This document shows positions 23,806 to 32,627 of a DNA stretch of 49,821 nucleotides, piece by piece. Made by a program: the position numbers and the translations under genes. Below the pieces are notes generated by a model, which worked only from the letters and a program-made list of their open reading frames with translations, was not told where the DNA came from and made no database searches. The stretch comes from CAYQVW01 sp964421245 (GTDB taxonomy: Bacteria; Margulisbacteria; WOR-1; XYC2-FULL-46-14). The stretch's first letter is position 1. Each line of letters begins with the position of its first letter. The stretch is taken from contig CAYQVW010000013.1 in the NCBI GenBank assembly GCA_964421245.1, positions 1 through 49,821 of the forward strand. The letters run 5' to 3'.

Positions 23806-26022
23806 TTATTCTGATGTATAGACATATATTGCGCCCCTAGAACTATTTCTTTCATAAGCTCCAATAACAAAGTCACATTTTCCATCACCGTTTAGGTCTC
23901 CAGTTGTTGAGACTGCGTTGCCAAACCAATCTCCAGCAGTTTCTCCATTTATTGTAAGAAGTTTTGTGCCATCGGATCCAGAATAAATATATGCTGCACC
24001 GGTCCAGCTATTTACCTTTGGGGCTCCAACAAGAATGTCTCCTTTCCCGTCGCCATTGACATCACTAATCCCGGCAACCGTGTACCCAAAATTGTCACCT
24101 GAACTTACACCGTCTAGGGTGAAAAGTAGGGTTCCACTAGAACCGTTGTAGGCGTATACTGCACCAGCACCTGAATTCCTGTTTGGAGCTCCAACAATAA
24201 TATCGTTTACTCCATCTCCGGTAAGATCACTTGTTCCAGAAACAGCCCACCCGAAATTATCTCCACTTGTTTGTCCTGTTAATGGCGAATAACTTAATTG
24301 TCCTGCATATGATATTCCATGATAAATATAAACACTATCTTTGCCGGGGGCTGAAACAATATAATCTTTCAAGCCATCAGCGTTTAGATCACCTGTTCCA
24401 GAAACAGCATATCCATAAAAGTTACCTGAGGCTAGTCCAGAATAGATATGTAACGATAAACCAATAGTGTGATAGACCTCAATATACCCCTTATTGGAAT
24501 TTGCCATTGGTGCTCCAGCAAGGATATCGTCGGTTGAACTATTATTAACATCTACGTTGCCGAAGACAGACCAGCCAAATCGATGGCCTGCGCCAAGTCC
24601 ACTGATCGGTGTGTTTATAGCTGTGCCGGTAGTTCCGGAATACATATATACTGCTCCCTTCTGAGAGTTTTTTCCCCAGGCTCCAACAATTATATCGTTG
24701 TTTCCATTTCCATCAAGATCCCCAGATCCAGAAACAGAATATCCAAAAAGATCTCCACTGGTAGCACCAGCAATAGAGGAATAAGAAAATGGAGTTCCAT
24801 CAGATCCAGAAAGAATATAGGCTGCACCAGTATCACTGTTTTTTCCTGGGGCACCTACTATGATATCATTTGTACCGACGCCATCAAGATTTCCGAGCCC
24901 GCAAATTGAATTACCAAAATTATCTCCAGCTGCATTGCCATCTTTTGAATAAAGAACCGAAGCAGAATAAGCTTTTGTAGTAAAACTCCAAGAATAATTT
25001 GCTGCCATATTATTGCCAGAAGTATCTTTAACAGTTGTTGAAATAGTTGCAGTGTAGGTGTAATTATTAGCTAAAAGATTAGTTGGTGTAAATGTGACAG
25101 TTTTAGAACTGTAGCTTACTGTACCAGCAAGAGCACCAAGGCTTGAAGATATGGTAACAGAAGAGGTGCTGATAGTAGCAGGATCCATATCTTTATCAAA
25201 AGTTGCAGTAATAGTTGAATTTAGGGCAACAGCAGTAGCAGCATTGGCAGGAGAAACTGTGCTTACAGTTGGAGCAGTTGTGTCGGCAGTAGTTCCTGTG
25301 GTAAAAGACCAGGTTTTTGCAGTAGCGAGTGCGTTCCCAGCAAGATCTTTAACAGATGTTGCAATAGAAGCGGTATAGGTAATGCTACTAGTAAGGTTTT
25401 GATCAGGAGTAAAGGTAAGAGTATTTGATGTAGCATTATAAGCGACAACTCCCGAGACTGATCCCCCAGAAGAAGATAAGGAGAAGGCAGAAGAGACAAT
25501 TGTTGTTGGGTCCATAGCTTCACTAAAAGTAGCAATGACTTTTGAGTTTAAATAGATAGAAGTTGCACCATTCGTTGGAGTAGTAGATAGAACAGTTGGT
25601 GCAGTGGTATCTGAAGAAGCACTGGTAGTAAAACTCCAAGAATGATTGGAAGACATATTGTTTCCAGCAGAGTCTTTAACACCAGCACTAATAGTTGCAG
25701 TATAGGTAGTATTGGCTGCCAGGTTTTGCTTAGGTGTAACAGTTACTGTTTTTGATGAAGAGTCGTAGGCTAGAAATCGAGAGACCGATCCTCCGGGGGA
25801 AGAGAGTTGAACAGTAGAGATAGTGATAGATGTTGAATCCATGGCTTCACTAAAAGTTGCAGTGACTTTACTGTTTACAGCAATTGAGGTAGCTCCGTCA
25901 GTAGGAGTAGTTGTTAAGACAGATGGTGCAGTTGTGTCTTTTAATGCTTTACCACAACCACCAAAGAGTAATCCAATGATTAATAAACCAAAAACAAACG
26001 CAACAAATCCAATCTTTTTCAT
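23806..26022 (-). CDS. Surface lipoprotein with Ig-like (Big_5) and FG-GAP repeats
   Basis: 738 residues. A lipoprotein signal ends at LFGGC (C23). Three SbsA/Big_5 Ig-like domains follow, at about 30-133, 138-243 and 246-350. Each opens with DTTAPTVxxxxPxxGAT and has a FSEAMD-type core and a SWSFTT end. The C-terminal half (about 360-738) holds seven FG-GAP units with the GDxFGxxVSGxGDLxGDGxxDxIVGAP pattern and Asp-rich calcium-binding loops. Together they should form one seven-bladed, integrin-alpha-like propeller. A role in adhesion or matrix binding at the outer surface is likely. It sits six bases after the GT39 gene and eight before a GT2, so glycosylation is plausible. Confidence 0.92.
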   Translation of the reverse strand: MKKIGFVAFVFGLLIIGLLFGGCGKALKDTTAPSVLTTTPTDGATSIAVNSKVTATFSEAMDSTSITISTVQLSSPGGSVSRFLAYDSSSKTVTVTPKQNLAANTTYTATISAGVKDSAGNNMSSNHSWSFTTSASSDTTAPTVLSTTPTNGATSIYLNSKVIATFSEAMDPTTIVSSAFSLSSSGGSVSGVVAYNATSNTLTFTPDQNLTSSITYTASIATSVKDLAGNALATAKTWSFTTGTTADTTAPTVSTVSPANAATAVALNSTITATFDKDMDPATISTSSVTISSSLGALAGTVSYSSKTVTFTPTNLLANNYTYTATISTTVKDTSGNNMAANYSWSFTTKAYSASVLYSKDGNAAGDNFGNSICGLGNLDGVGTNDIIVGAPGKNSDTGAAYILSGSDGTPFSYSSIAGATSGDLFGYSVSGSGDLDGNGNNDIIVGAWGKNSQKGAVYMYSGTTGTAINTPISGLGAGHRFGWSVFGNVDVNNSSTDDILAGAPMANSNKGYIEVYHTIGLSLHIYSGLASGNFYGYAVSGTGDLNADGLKDYIVSAPGKDSVYIYHGISYAGQLSYSPLTGQTSGDNFGWAVSGTSDLTGDGVNDIIVGAPNRNSGAGAVYAYNGSSGTLLFTLDGVSSGDNFGYTVAGISDVNGDGKGDILVGAPKVNSWTGAAYIYSGSDGTKLLTINGETAGDWFGNAVSTTGDLNGDGKCDFVIGAYERNSSRGAIYVYTSE

Positions 26023-26028
26023 ATTATA

Positions 26029-27606
26029 TTAATTCTTTAAGAATAGCACGAAATTCGATTTTTTTTCAATAACTTTTATTTTGCTAAAGTCATTAACGGA
26101 GTCTGGATCTTCTGAAATAATATAGACCTTTGGAATCATTTTTCTTAAGTTTTTTACGTTTTTTACATCTCTTGTTTGTACAAACTCATCATTTAAATAG
26201 AATCCAGCAAAATGAGAAGACGAATCAGCTTTGTATAAAACCGGTATTCCATCATTTTTTTGATTTATTATTCCACAAAATTCTTTAATTGGATTTGCTT
26301 TTGGGAAGTATACATTTATACACAGAATTAACACAGAATAGGAGACAAAACAGAACAACACAGATAGTTTCATGGCTAATTCAAGTTTGTTTCTAAATAG
26401 AAATATGGAGAAGACAATCATTCCAAGGGTAAAAATAATAATAAAAGGTAGAACAATTGGTCGATAGGCTTGTTGTTGTGTTGGGAAACTATTTATCATA
26501 TAGATTGTACCAATAACTAAAAGGGGTATTATCAATAGAACTGTGATCCATTTTGATATTGCAATTGGTTTTTTGAGTTTTTCTATATTTTCTGAGGCAT
26601 CACAAATAAATTTTCCAACAATAATTGCGAGGGCCGGGAATGCCGGCAAGATATATCTACTAACCTTGTAGTTTAGGGATAAAGAAAAGAATATTATTAT
26701 GCCAAGTATCCAGCTTATTATAAAGTGACTTTTTTGGTCTTTAATGTTTGAAAATATTGCCGGATATAAAAAACCGGCCCAAGGGACAAATAGAATAAAT
26801 ATTTGAATAAAGTAAGAGTAGAAATCGTACTGCGGAACTGCGGTGTTTACCGACGGGTCATTCCCCACACTATCTAGCGGATGAAAGAAGCGGACTGCAT
26901 TGTTGTACCAGAAGACATCTAGTAGTTTGTTTCCTAAAACCTGATATTCTGCAATAAACCAAGGGGAGACAATCAACAAAAAGACTATGATTGCGGAAAC
27001 CAGATACCAATTTAGGTATTTTTTTATCTTTTTACTCCAAATAACGTAAATTAAGAGAACAACTCCCACCAACGCCAACCCTACTGGTCCCTTTATCATA
27101 AAAGCCAATCCTGTGAAAATGGGAATTAGGAAATAGAAAATGGGTTTACGCTGTTTTTCATATAAAATAAAACAATAAAAAGCTGCGGCAATAAAGAAAG
27201 TTAAGGGCATATCATAAAGAGGGGAGCGTCCTTGATAGAAAAATTGAGCCGAAGTTAGTAGGATCAGGGCAGACCAAAAGGCAATTCTTTCTGTATACAA
27301 TTCTTTTGCGATTAAATAGGTTAAGAGAACGGTAAGGCCAGCAATTATAGAGTGTAGGATGCTTAGTCCAAATTCGTTGATACCAAATAATTTGAATCCA
27401 AGAGCCAATATCCAATAAAAAAGTGGTGGTTTTGAAGTAATCGATCCTTCCATCGTTTGCATGCTGATCCAATTACCAGAGTTTACTATATTTTTTGCAA
27501 TGACAGCGGCTGAGGCGGTGTCCCCATCTAATATCGGGATACTTCCAATTCTCCAGATGAACAAAATTGCACATAATAGGATCAGAATTATTAAATGCTT
27601 TTTCAT
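26029..27606 (-). CDS. GT39 / ArnT-like membrane glycosyltransferase
   Basis: Dolichyl-phosphate-mannose mannosyltransferase-type (PMT_2, ArnT-like) integral membrane enzyme, 525 residues with about 11-12 membrane spans. The first periplasmic loop carries the acidic motif IPILDGDTASAAVIAKNI (28-45) and KPPLFYWILALGFKLFG (59-75), typical for lipid-phosphate-sugar transfer. A periplasmic C-terminal region follows after residue about 440. It heads an operon with the FG-GAP lipoprotein and GT2. A dispersed ACACAGA-type repeat (26321-26364) lies inside the coding sequence and encodes part of a membrane span. The start is leaderless, with TGATATAAT upstream. Confidence 0.9.
   Translation of the reverse strand: MKKHLIILILLCAILFIWRIGSIPILDGDTASAAVIAKNIVNSGNWISMQTMEGSITSKPPLFYWILALGFKLFGINEFGLSILHSIIAGLTVLLTYLIAKELYTERIAFWSALILLTSAQFFYQGRSPLYDMPLTFFIAAAFYCFILYEKQRKPIFYFLIPIFTGLAFMIKGPVGLALVGVVLLIYVIWSKKIKKYLNWYLVSAIIVFLLIVSPWFIAEYQVLGNKLLDVFWYNNAVRFFHPLDSVGNDPSVNTAVPQYDFYSYFIQIFILFVPWAGFLYPAIFSNIKDQKSHFIISWILGIIIFFSLSLNYKVSRYILPAFPALAIIVGKFICDASENIEKLKKPIAISKWITVLLIIPLLVIGTIYMINSFPTQQQAYRPIVLPFIIIFTLGMIVFSIFLFRNKLELAMKLSVLFCFVSYSVLILCINVYFPKANPIKEFCGIINQKNDGIPVLYKADSSSHFAGFYLNDEFVQTRDVKNVKNLRKMIPKVYIISEDPDSVNDFSKIKVIEKKSNFVLFLKN
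26321..26364. repeat. ACACAGA-type repeat inside the GT39 gene
   Basis: CAGAACAACACAGA (26351-26364) is an exact 14-base match to 41917-41930. CACAGAATTAACACAGA (26321-26337) matches 41893-41908 apart from one base. Here the repeat is coding, forming part of a hydrophobic helix. Confidence 0.6.
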
Positions 27607-27613
27607 ATTTCAT

Positions 27614-27622
27614 ATTATATCA
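27614..27622 (-). promoter_or_regulatory. Extended -10 for a leaderless GT39 transcript
   Basis: TGATATAAT on the minus strand (27622 to 27614), eight positions from the A of ATG 27606. No Shine-Dalgarno sequence is present. Confidence 0.55.
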
Positions 27623-27701
27623 CGCATAATCTTTCTTTAATCGCTGCACTCGGATCTTATCCCTGGATTTTGATTGTCTCGGATTTCTCGGATGGAAATC
27701 A

Positions 27702-27710
27702 TGATAAAAT
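27702..27710 (+). promoter_or_regulatory. Extended -10 for a leaderless GT2 transcript
   Basis: TGATAAAAT at 27702-27710, with its last base seven positions from the A of ATG 27717. It is divergent from the GT39 promoter about 90 bases away. Confidence 0.55.
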
Positions 27711-27716
27711 TAAGGA

Positions 27717-28526
27717 ATGCAAAATATTGGATTATTAATGACCTGTAATGAGGTAGACGTAATTGAAGAGGTAATGCGAGAGCATTCTAAGTATTTTGAC
27801 ACTATCTTGGCTTTGGATGGATCAAATGATGGAACTGGCGAAATAATTAAAAGTTTCAAAAATGTTAAGTTTTTCATAAAGGACCAGGATTTGCCTTATA
27901 CTGGGCGGGTAAAAGATGGTGCGCGAGGATTTTTACTTAAGAAGGCACAAGAGATGTATGGATACGATGGCTGGTTTACCCTTTTGCATGGTGATGAGAT
28001 TTTTTATGATAATCCGATTAAAATTGCAGAGCTAGCCCAAAAGAGGGGTGTAGATAAAATAAATTGGCAGCCGATGAATTTTTATTTGCATACAACTGAT
28101 AAAGAGAGGGAGCTTGAGTCAATAAAATCTATCCAAGAAAGGCTAGAATGGTATTCACCCGCCAGTTGTCTTGAGATTAGACAATTCAAAAACAAAAAAG
28201 GTCTGTTTTATGATCAAAACAAACATTCTCAAGTGATGGCGGACGGCGTAGGTTGGAAAACCTTACTCTATTTTCCGGTTTACAAGCATTATCCGTATCG
28301 AAGCACTAAACAAATCTTGAAAAAAATTAATGAAGGAAAAGAGAAGGGGTACTTTTCCCCAACCTATGAAAAGATGGGATCACTTGATACCTGTTTCTTG
28401 GATAAATTGGGCAATATTAATCGCAAGTTTGATGGTAATTTCCATGAATTTGAGATCAATAAACAAATGCTTCCTTGGAATTTTATTAAAAGAATCCTTT
28501 TAAGACGGTCAATTTATGGGGCTTGA
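27717..28526 (+). CDS. Glycosyltransferase family 2-like protein
   Basis: A 269-residue GT-A-fold protein. The opening IGLLMTCNEVDVIEEVMREH (4-23) and LALDGSNDGTGEII (30-45) match family 2, and LLHGDEIF near 88-95 stands at the DxD position as D-E. The His- and Tyr-rich C-terminal half (YFPVYKHYPYRS) resembles glycosyltransferases annotated only as family 2. The protein is soluble or peripheral. It is alone on the plus strand between two minus-strand GT39 genes, and its 3' end overlaps the downstream convergent gene by 13 bases. The donor and acceptor cannot be told. Confidence 0.85.
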   Translation: MQNIGLLMTCNEVDVIEEVMREHSKYFDTILALDGSNDGTGEIIKSFKNVKFFIKDQDLPYTGRVKDGARGFLLKKAQEMYGYDGWFTLLHGDEIFYDNPIKIAELAQKRGVDKINWQPMNFYLHTTDKERELESIKSIQERLEWYSPASCLEIRQFKNKKGLFYDQNKHSQVMADGVGWKTLLYFPVYKHYPYRSTKQILKKINEGKEKGYFSPTYEKMGSLDTCFLDKLGNINRKFDGNFHEFEINKQMLPWNFIKRILLRRSIYGA

Positions 28527-29848
28527 TAGTTTTTCAGTTTATAGAAATTGAAATTCCCGATATAACCCTCAAAAAGAGTCAATTTAGCATTTCTTATTTG
28601 AATTCCTTCTTCTGAATTTGGTGCGTATATAATAATTGTTTCGCCTCTTTCGATTTTGGGAACTCCAAACATGTCGAGTTGTTTTTCTCCCCAAATTAGA
28701 CCTGATCGTGCATTTTTTGGGATAAGATAAACTGGTCTTTTTAAATAAAATTCTAAAATTGCAACTGACGCATGATTTGTAGCGAATACCTTCAGGTCTT
28801 TAGGGAGCTTTTTACTAATACGATAGTTTTCGCGAAAAGCCTTTTGTTTAACCAATATGGCGGGATCAACCCAAAATAAGACAATAAATATGAGAATACT
28901 AAAGATTACGGTAGAAACTATAAATGGTCGAAACAACTTTCTCTTTTTATTAATTAAATAATCTATTGTTAATGGAATTGCGGCAATATATCCGATAGAG
29001 GGCCAGTGTGGCCATATTTTTACCGTAAAGGAAAGCAAAAGAAAGAGCAATAATATAGGAGCAGAGAAGAAGAAGAGAAAGTTTCTCTTCTTATAGGCAA
29101 AGATAAAAACCGGTATTAATAAAAACAAAAAGAAGGGGCTAAATTGCAGAAATTGTTCTCCAACAAATGGAAGAAAGCTTATTTCTGTTCCCCGAGCGCC
29201 ATGAAAGGTAAAAGAGATCCAATTGTTTTGACTATTCCAATATAAGACAGGAATAAAAAATAATAACGATCCCAAAAGAGATAAATAAGGTTCTTTCTTA
29301 AAAAGCCAAAAACGATATTCTTTCCACAATAGTATTAAGAGCAATAGACAAGGCCAGAAAAGAAACATAGTGTATTTACTTAAAATCCCGAGTCCAAGTG
29401 GAATAATGAGAATATACCATCCATAAGCCTTATTTTCTTTTAGAGTCAAAGTTAGTATGTATATTGCAAGAGACCAAAATAATACCAGTGGAATTTCTAC
29501 AAACATAGTCAGCCATATAAAAAAGAAATGGGGAATGATTTGGAACAAGATAGCAGACCAAAAGGCAATTCTTCTATTAAATAGCTTTCGTGTAGTTAAA
29601 TAAATAATAACACTGATTAAAAATGAAAAAATTGTTGTTGGTAATCTTAAAAAAAATAGGCTCTCTTTGCCTTGAGTAAAAAAGAAGTTTATGTAAGCGA
29701 TCAAGGGAGGGTGGTCGACATAAGAGAGGGATAAGTGTTTACTCCAGAGCCAATAGTAGGATTCATCGGCAGTTATTGGGAAGAGTTGGCTTAAAATAAG
29801 TCTTAAAATGCTAAGAAATATTAATATTACCCAGAGTACAAGTGGCAT
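28514..29848 (-). CDS. GT39-type membrane glycosyltransferase
   Basis: PMT_2/ArnT-like membrane protein of 444 residues with about ten spans. The first loop TADESYYWLWSKHLSLSYVDHPPLIAYI (26-53, read in parts) has the acidic D-E pair and the DHPP motif of this family. It is shorter than classical ArnT and has a small C-terminal domain. It is the last gene of the seven-gene thrC-msbA operon, starting on the final base of the GT9 stop codon. It probably adds a sugar from a polyprenyl-phosphate donor to an envelope lipid or polymer. Confidence 0.88.
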   Translation of the reverse strand: MPLVLWVILIFLSILRLILSQLFPITADESYYWLWSKHLSLSYVDHPPLIAYINFFFTQGKESLFFLRLPTTIFSFLISVIIYLTTRKLFNRRIAFWSAILFQIIPHFFFIWLTMFVEIPLVLFWSLAIYILTLTLKENKAYGWYILIIPLGLGILSKYTMFLFWPCLLLLILLWKEYRFWLFKKEPYLSLLGSLLFFIPVLYWNSQNNWISFTFHGARGTEISFLPFVGEQFLQFSPFFLFLLIPVFIFAYKKRNFLFFFSAPILLLFLLLSFTVKIWPHWPSIGYIAAIPLTIDYLINKKRKLFRPFIVSTVIFSILIFIVLFWVDPAILVKQKAFRENYRISKKLPKDLKVFATNHASVAILEFYLKRPVYLIPKNARSGLIWGEKQLDMFGVPKIERGETIIIYAPNSEEGIQIRNAKLTLFEGYIGNFNFYKLKNYQAP

Positions 29849-31143
29849 TATAAATATTTCCTTTGTCTGAAAGCTTTATTGTATCTATCAATTAGCTCTT
29901 TGTAGTTACTGCTTTTCCTTTTTTTGTCAATAATTAAGAGGGGAGGAATAGGGGCAGATGGAGTTGAGAGAAGTCTTGCCAAAGAGATGTTGATTTTTCC
30001 ACTATTTCCAACCCAGTGGATTACATTAATATCTTCTTTTTTGATTATTTTAATAATATCAAATATTGAGTAACTACTTAATTTAACTACATTGTATCTT
30101 TCTGAGCTCAACTCGGTATAAGTTTTTTCGTCATTAGTTAATATATTGTAGGATAGACGGAGCCAATCTTCTTCCGAGTGCGTTTTTCCTTCCAATAGCT
30201 TGTCCACCGCATTTATGATTTCTTTTGGTTGAATTTGTTTTAGGCAATCGTCAAAAAGACATTTTGCAGGTAAACAGCTCAAATTGCATTTGATTTTTTT
30301 GCGGACGATGATATGTGGTGTTTTCCAGGGACCCCATTCTGAAGGTTTTACGAATTTTGTTGCAAAAATAGCGACAATTTTTTTGCCAAGAGCCGCTGCA
30401 ATATGTAGTGGTCCGGTATCTGTCCCGATAAAAATGTCCATCTTAGAAATTATTCCAATTAATTGATTAAGATTGGTTTTGTGAACGAGGTTGATCGGTT
30501 TGTGTTTGCATGTTCTCATAATAATTTCAGAGGCTTTTAGTTCTTTTTTAGATCCGGTTAAAATTACAGTCGCTTGATGTCTTTCAATCAATTCATCCAC
30601 TATTTTGGCAAAACGTTCAGCCAAATAGGCCTTATTCCCTTTTCCTGTTCCAAGATGAATACCAATTATTTTACCAGCAAACTTTTTGGCGAATTCTTCC
30701 CCTTCTTTTGGTACGCTAAGCTGCATTGGAGGAGGGTTTGCAATATCAATGCCCAGGGGTTTAAGCAATTCGCAATTGTGTTCTACTTCATGCAGAAATA
30801 GATTATTCCAGTTTTGTTTTGCTTTTTGAGTATAGAGCCAACTAATAAGGGGTTTGCTGGTATCACCAATTCGGATTGGAATGCCTGCTTGTTTTGCTAG
30901 TAGCGCATATTTTAACTCGTTAAAGAAATGAATTGACAAGTCAAACTTTTTGGGTTTGATAGATTCTTTGTCGGTTATGACTTCGTCTATGTCTGGATTG
31001 TTTTCAAAAATTGATTTGGTGTATTCAAGACAAAGGATTGATAGTTTAGAGTTTGGATATTTTTGTTTTAATAAATGAATTGCTGGGGTTATTAGTAGGC
31101 AATCACCGATCATATCGGGACGAATTAATAAGATCTTCATCAT
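29848..31143 (-). CDS. Glycosyltransferase family 9 (heptosyltransferase-like) with C-terminal extension
   Basis: GT9 enzyme. KILLIRPDMIGDCLLITPAI (3-22) is the heptosyltransferase N-terminal motif; GIHLGTGKGNKAYLAERFAKI and FIGTDTGPLHIAAALGKKIVAIF form the donor-binding C-terminal Rossmann domain. Family members add heptose or related sugars to lipopolysaccharide core. A Cys-rich loop CNLSCLPAKCLFDDC occurs near 286-300. Residues from about 320 to 431 are an extra domain rich in Ser/Lys/Ile that I do not recognise. ATG 31143 overlaps the DUF2079 stop by four bases. Confidence 0.9.
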   Translation of the reverse strand: MMKILLIRPDMIGDCLLITPAIHLLKQKYPNSKLSILCLEYTKSIFENNPDIDEVITDKESIKPKKFDLSIHFFNELKYALLAKQAGIPIRIGDTSKPLISWLYTQKAKQNWNNLFLHEVEHNCELLKPLGIDIANPPPMQLSVPKEGEEFAKKFAGKIIGIHLGTGKGNKAYLAERFAKIVDELIERHQATVILTGSKKELKASEIIMRTCKHKPINLVHKTNLNQLIGIISKMDIFIGTDTGPLHIAAALGKKIVAIFATKFVKPSEWGPWKTPHIIVRKKIKCNLSCLPAKCLFDDCLKQIQPKEIINAVDKLLEGKTHSEEDWLRLSYNILTNDEKTYTELSSERYNVVKLSSYSIFDIIKIIKKEDINVIHWVGNSGKINISLARLLSTPSAPIPPLLIIDKKRKSSNYKELIDRYNKAFRQRKYL

Positions 31144-32627
31144 TCAACCTTTTTTAATAAAAGAAACTGATTTTGATTTACCAATGTTTCATAATCCTTG
31201 TTTTGTAGTAATGCGTCAACCTCTTTTTGATAAGAAGCTTTGCTTTCGTAGGGGGTTCCAATTTCTCCCAAGAAGAAAAATCCAAAAAGCTTCTTGTATC
31301 TTTTTTGTTTCCATAGTTTTTCTATGACTTTTGGATAATCTTTTTCCTCTATTGGCCAGGTTGGGTCAAAGGTTTCTATTATAACGTATTCTGCTTGTCC
31401 TACCCCTTTTGGGAAGTCCCAAATTTCTTTTCTGTGTGTAAGGTGTGGATGGATTTGGTTTGAGGCCGAGACCGATGCATTTTTTGGTATTTTTTTAAGC
31501 AGAGAATGTCCATAAAAAACATGTTTTGTTGGACAAGCATATCTTAGGAGAAAACCCAAGGAAAACTCAAGTATAGATATAACCATGAAAAAAATCATAA
31601 CTCGGGAAACATATTTTGATATTTTTTTCCTAGAATCATCGTTTTTATTTTTTAATAGGTTCTTAAGCCCAAATATGGCAGATATAAATAAAAATGGGAT
31701 TATGCCCGAATTATACTGATTGTGAAAGCTGTATTGGTTAGGGGATGAGCTAAAAATGTTTTGGGCAAAAACAGGTATTGATAATAATAGAGTTGAGGGG
31801 CTAAATAAAGGTAAGAATGATACGCCAGCTAATAGTAAAACAACATATATTATTTTATCTGTAATAAATATATGCCTTAGGACATAAATAGGATTAAAAA
31901 GTATTGTTTTGATCATTTCAGACATATGGCTTCCTAAGTAGTCGTATCTTGAAAAGTATGAATATCCCTCTGGTCCTCTTAATAAGGGGATTAAATATTG
32001 TAATTCGAAAAAGAATAGAAATATTCCAAAAAGGGCAAGAATTGATCCCAATAACTTTTTCTTCTTAAAAAACAAGATATATAGTCCAAAAAATGCTCCA
32101 ACCAACGGCATATTCTCTTTACAAAGCATGGCAGTGATTAGAAAAATAAGAAATTGTGTGTATTTTTCTTTTGATAGAAAGTAAAAGGCAAAAAGAAATA
32201 AAGAAATCGCAAGCCCAGCAGGATGCATATCTAGTTGAATAATATGCCAGAGTGGAAGATAGAGTAGGTAGGCAACTGGAAAGAGTAGATGGAATTTTTC
32301 ATTTTTAAGGTTGTCTTTTGCAAGCCAATAGATGGGCAGTGCTCCAAGACTGATTGAAACAACGTATGTAAGGGTTAAAAACCAATTTCCGAATCCCACA
32401 AAATAAAACGGAACAAAGACTAATAAAATTGGGGCAAAGTGATCCCCCAAATAATTAAATCCTTTTATGCTGCTGTACATAAATCGTCCTTGAGTTGTGT
32501 TCCAGATCGATTCGTCAAAAATTGATGTGTCCCATGCGCATGAGTGGAAGTTGTAATGCTTTAAGAGGCTAAAGGAGAAAAAGAAGATAGCATATATGAT
32601 AATTATTATTATAATTTTCTTATTCAT
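31140..32627 (-). CDS. DUF2079 polytopic membrane protein
   Basis: A 495-residue membrane protein of the DUF2079 family (distant GT-C glycosyltransferase relatives). The run MNKKIIIIIIIYAIFFF starts the first span. The family segment AWDTSIFDESIWNTTQG (31-47) contains the acidic pair expected in the first loop, and GDHFAPILL follows at 61-69. About ten to eleven spans precede a soluble C-terminal domain (about 360-495). The function is unproven; its place among LpxB-like, GT9 and GT39 genes supports sugar transfer onto an envelope lipid. It overlaps the upstream gene by eight bases. Confidence 0.88.
   Translation of the reverse strand: MNKKIIIIIIIYAIFFFSFSLLKHYNFHSCAWDTSIFDESIWNTTQGRFMYSSIKGFNYLGDHFAPILLVFVPFYFVGFGNWFLTLTYVVSISLGALPIYWLAKDNLKNEKFHLLFPVAYLLYLPLWHIIQLDMHPAGLAISLFLFAFYFLSKEKYTQFLIFLITAMLCKENMPLVGAFFGLYILFFKKKKLLGSILALFGIFLFFFELQYLIPLLRGPEGYSYFSRYDYLGSHMSEMIKTILFNPIYVLRHIFITDKIIYVVLLLAGVSFLPLFSPSTLLLSIPVFAQNIFSSSPNQYSFHNQYNSGIIPFLFISAIFGLKNLLKNKNDDSRKKISKYVSRVMIFFMVISILEFSLGFLLRYACPTKHVFYGHSLLKKIPKNASVSASNQIHPHLTHRKEIWDFPKGVGQAEYVIIETFDPTWPIEEKDYPKVIEKLWKQKRYKKLFGFFFLGEIGTPYESKASYQKEVDALLQNKDYETLVNQNQFLLLKKVE

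Noticed and set aside
24231..24909. Plus-strand open frames opposite the FG-GAP gene
   Set aside because: They are shadows of a repetitive coding sequence on the other strand, with no ribosome site and no family features.
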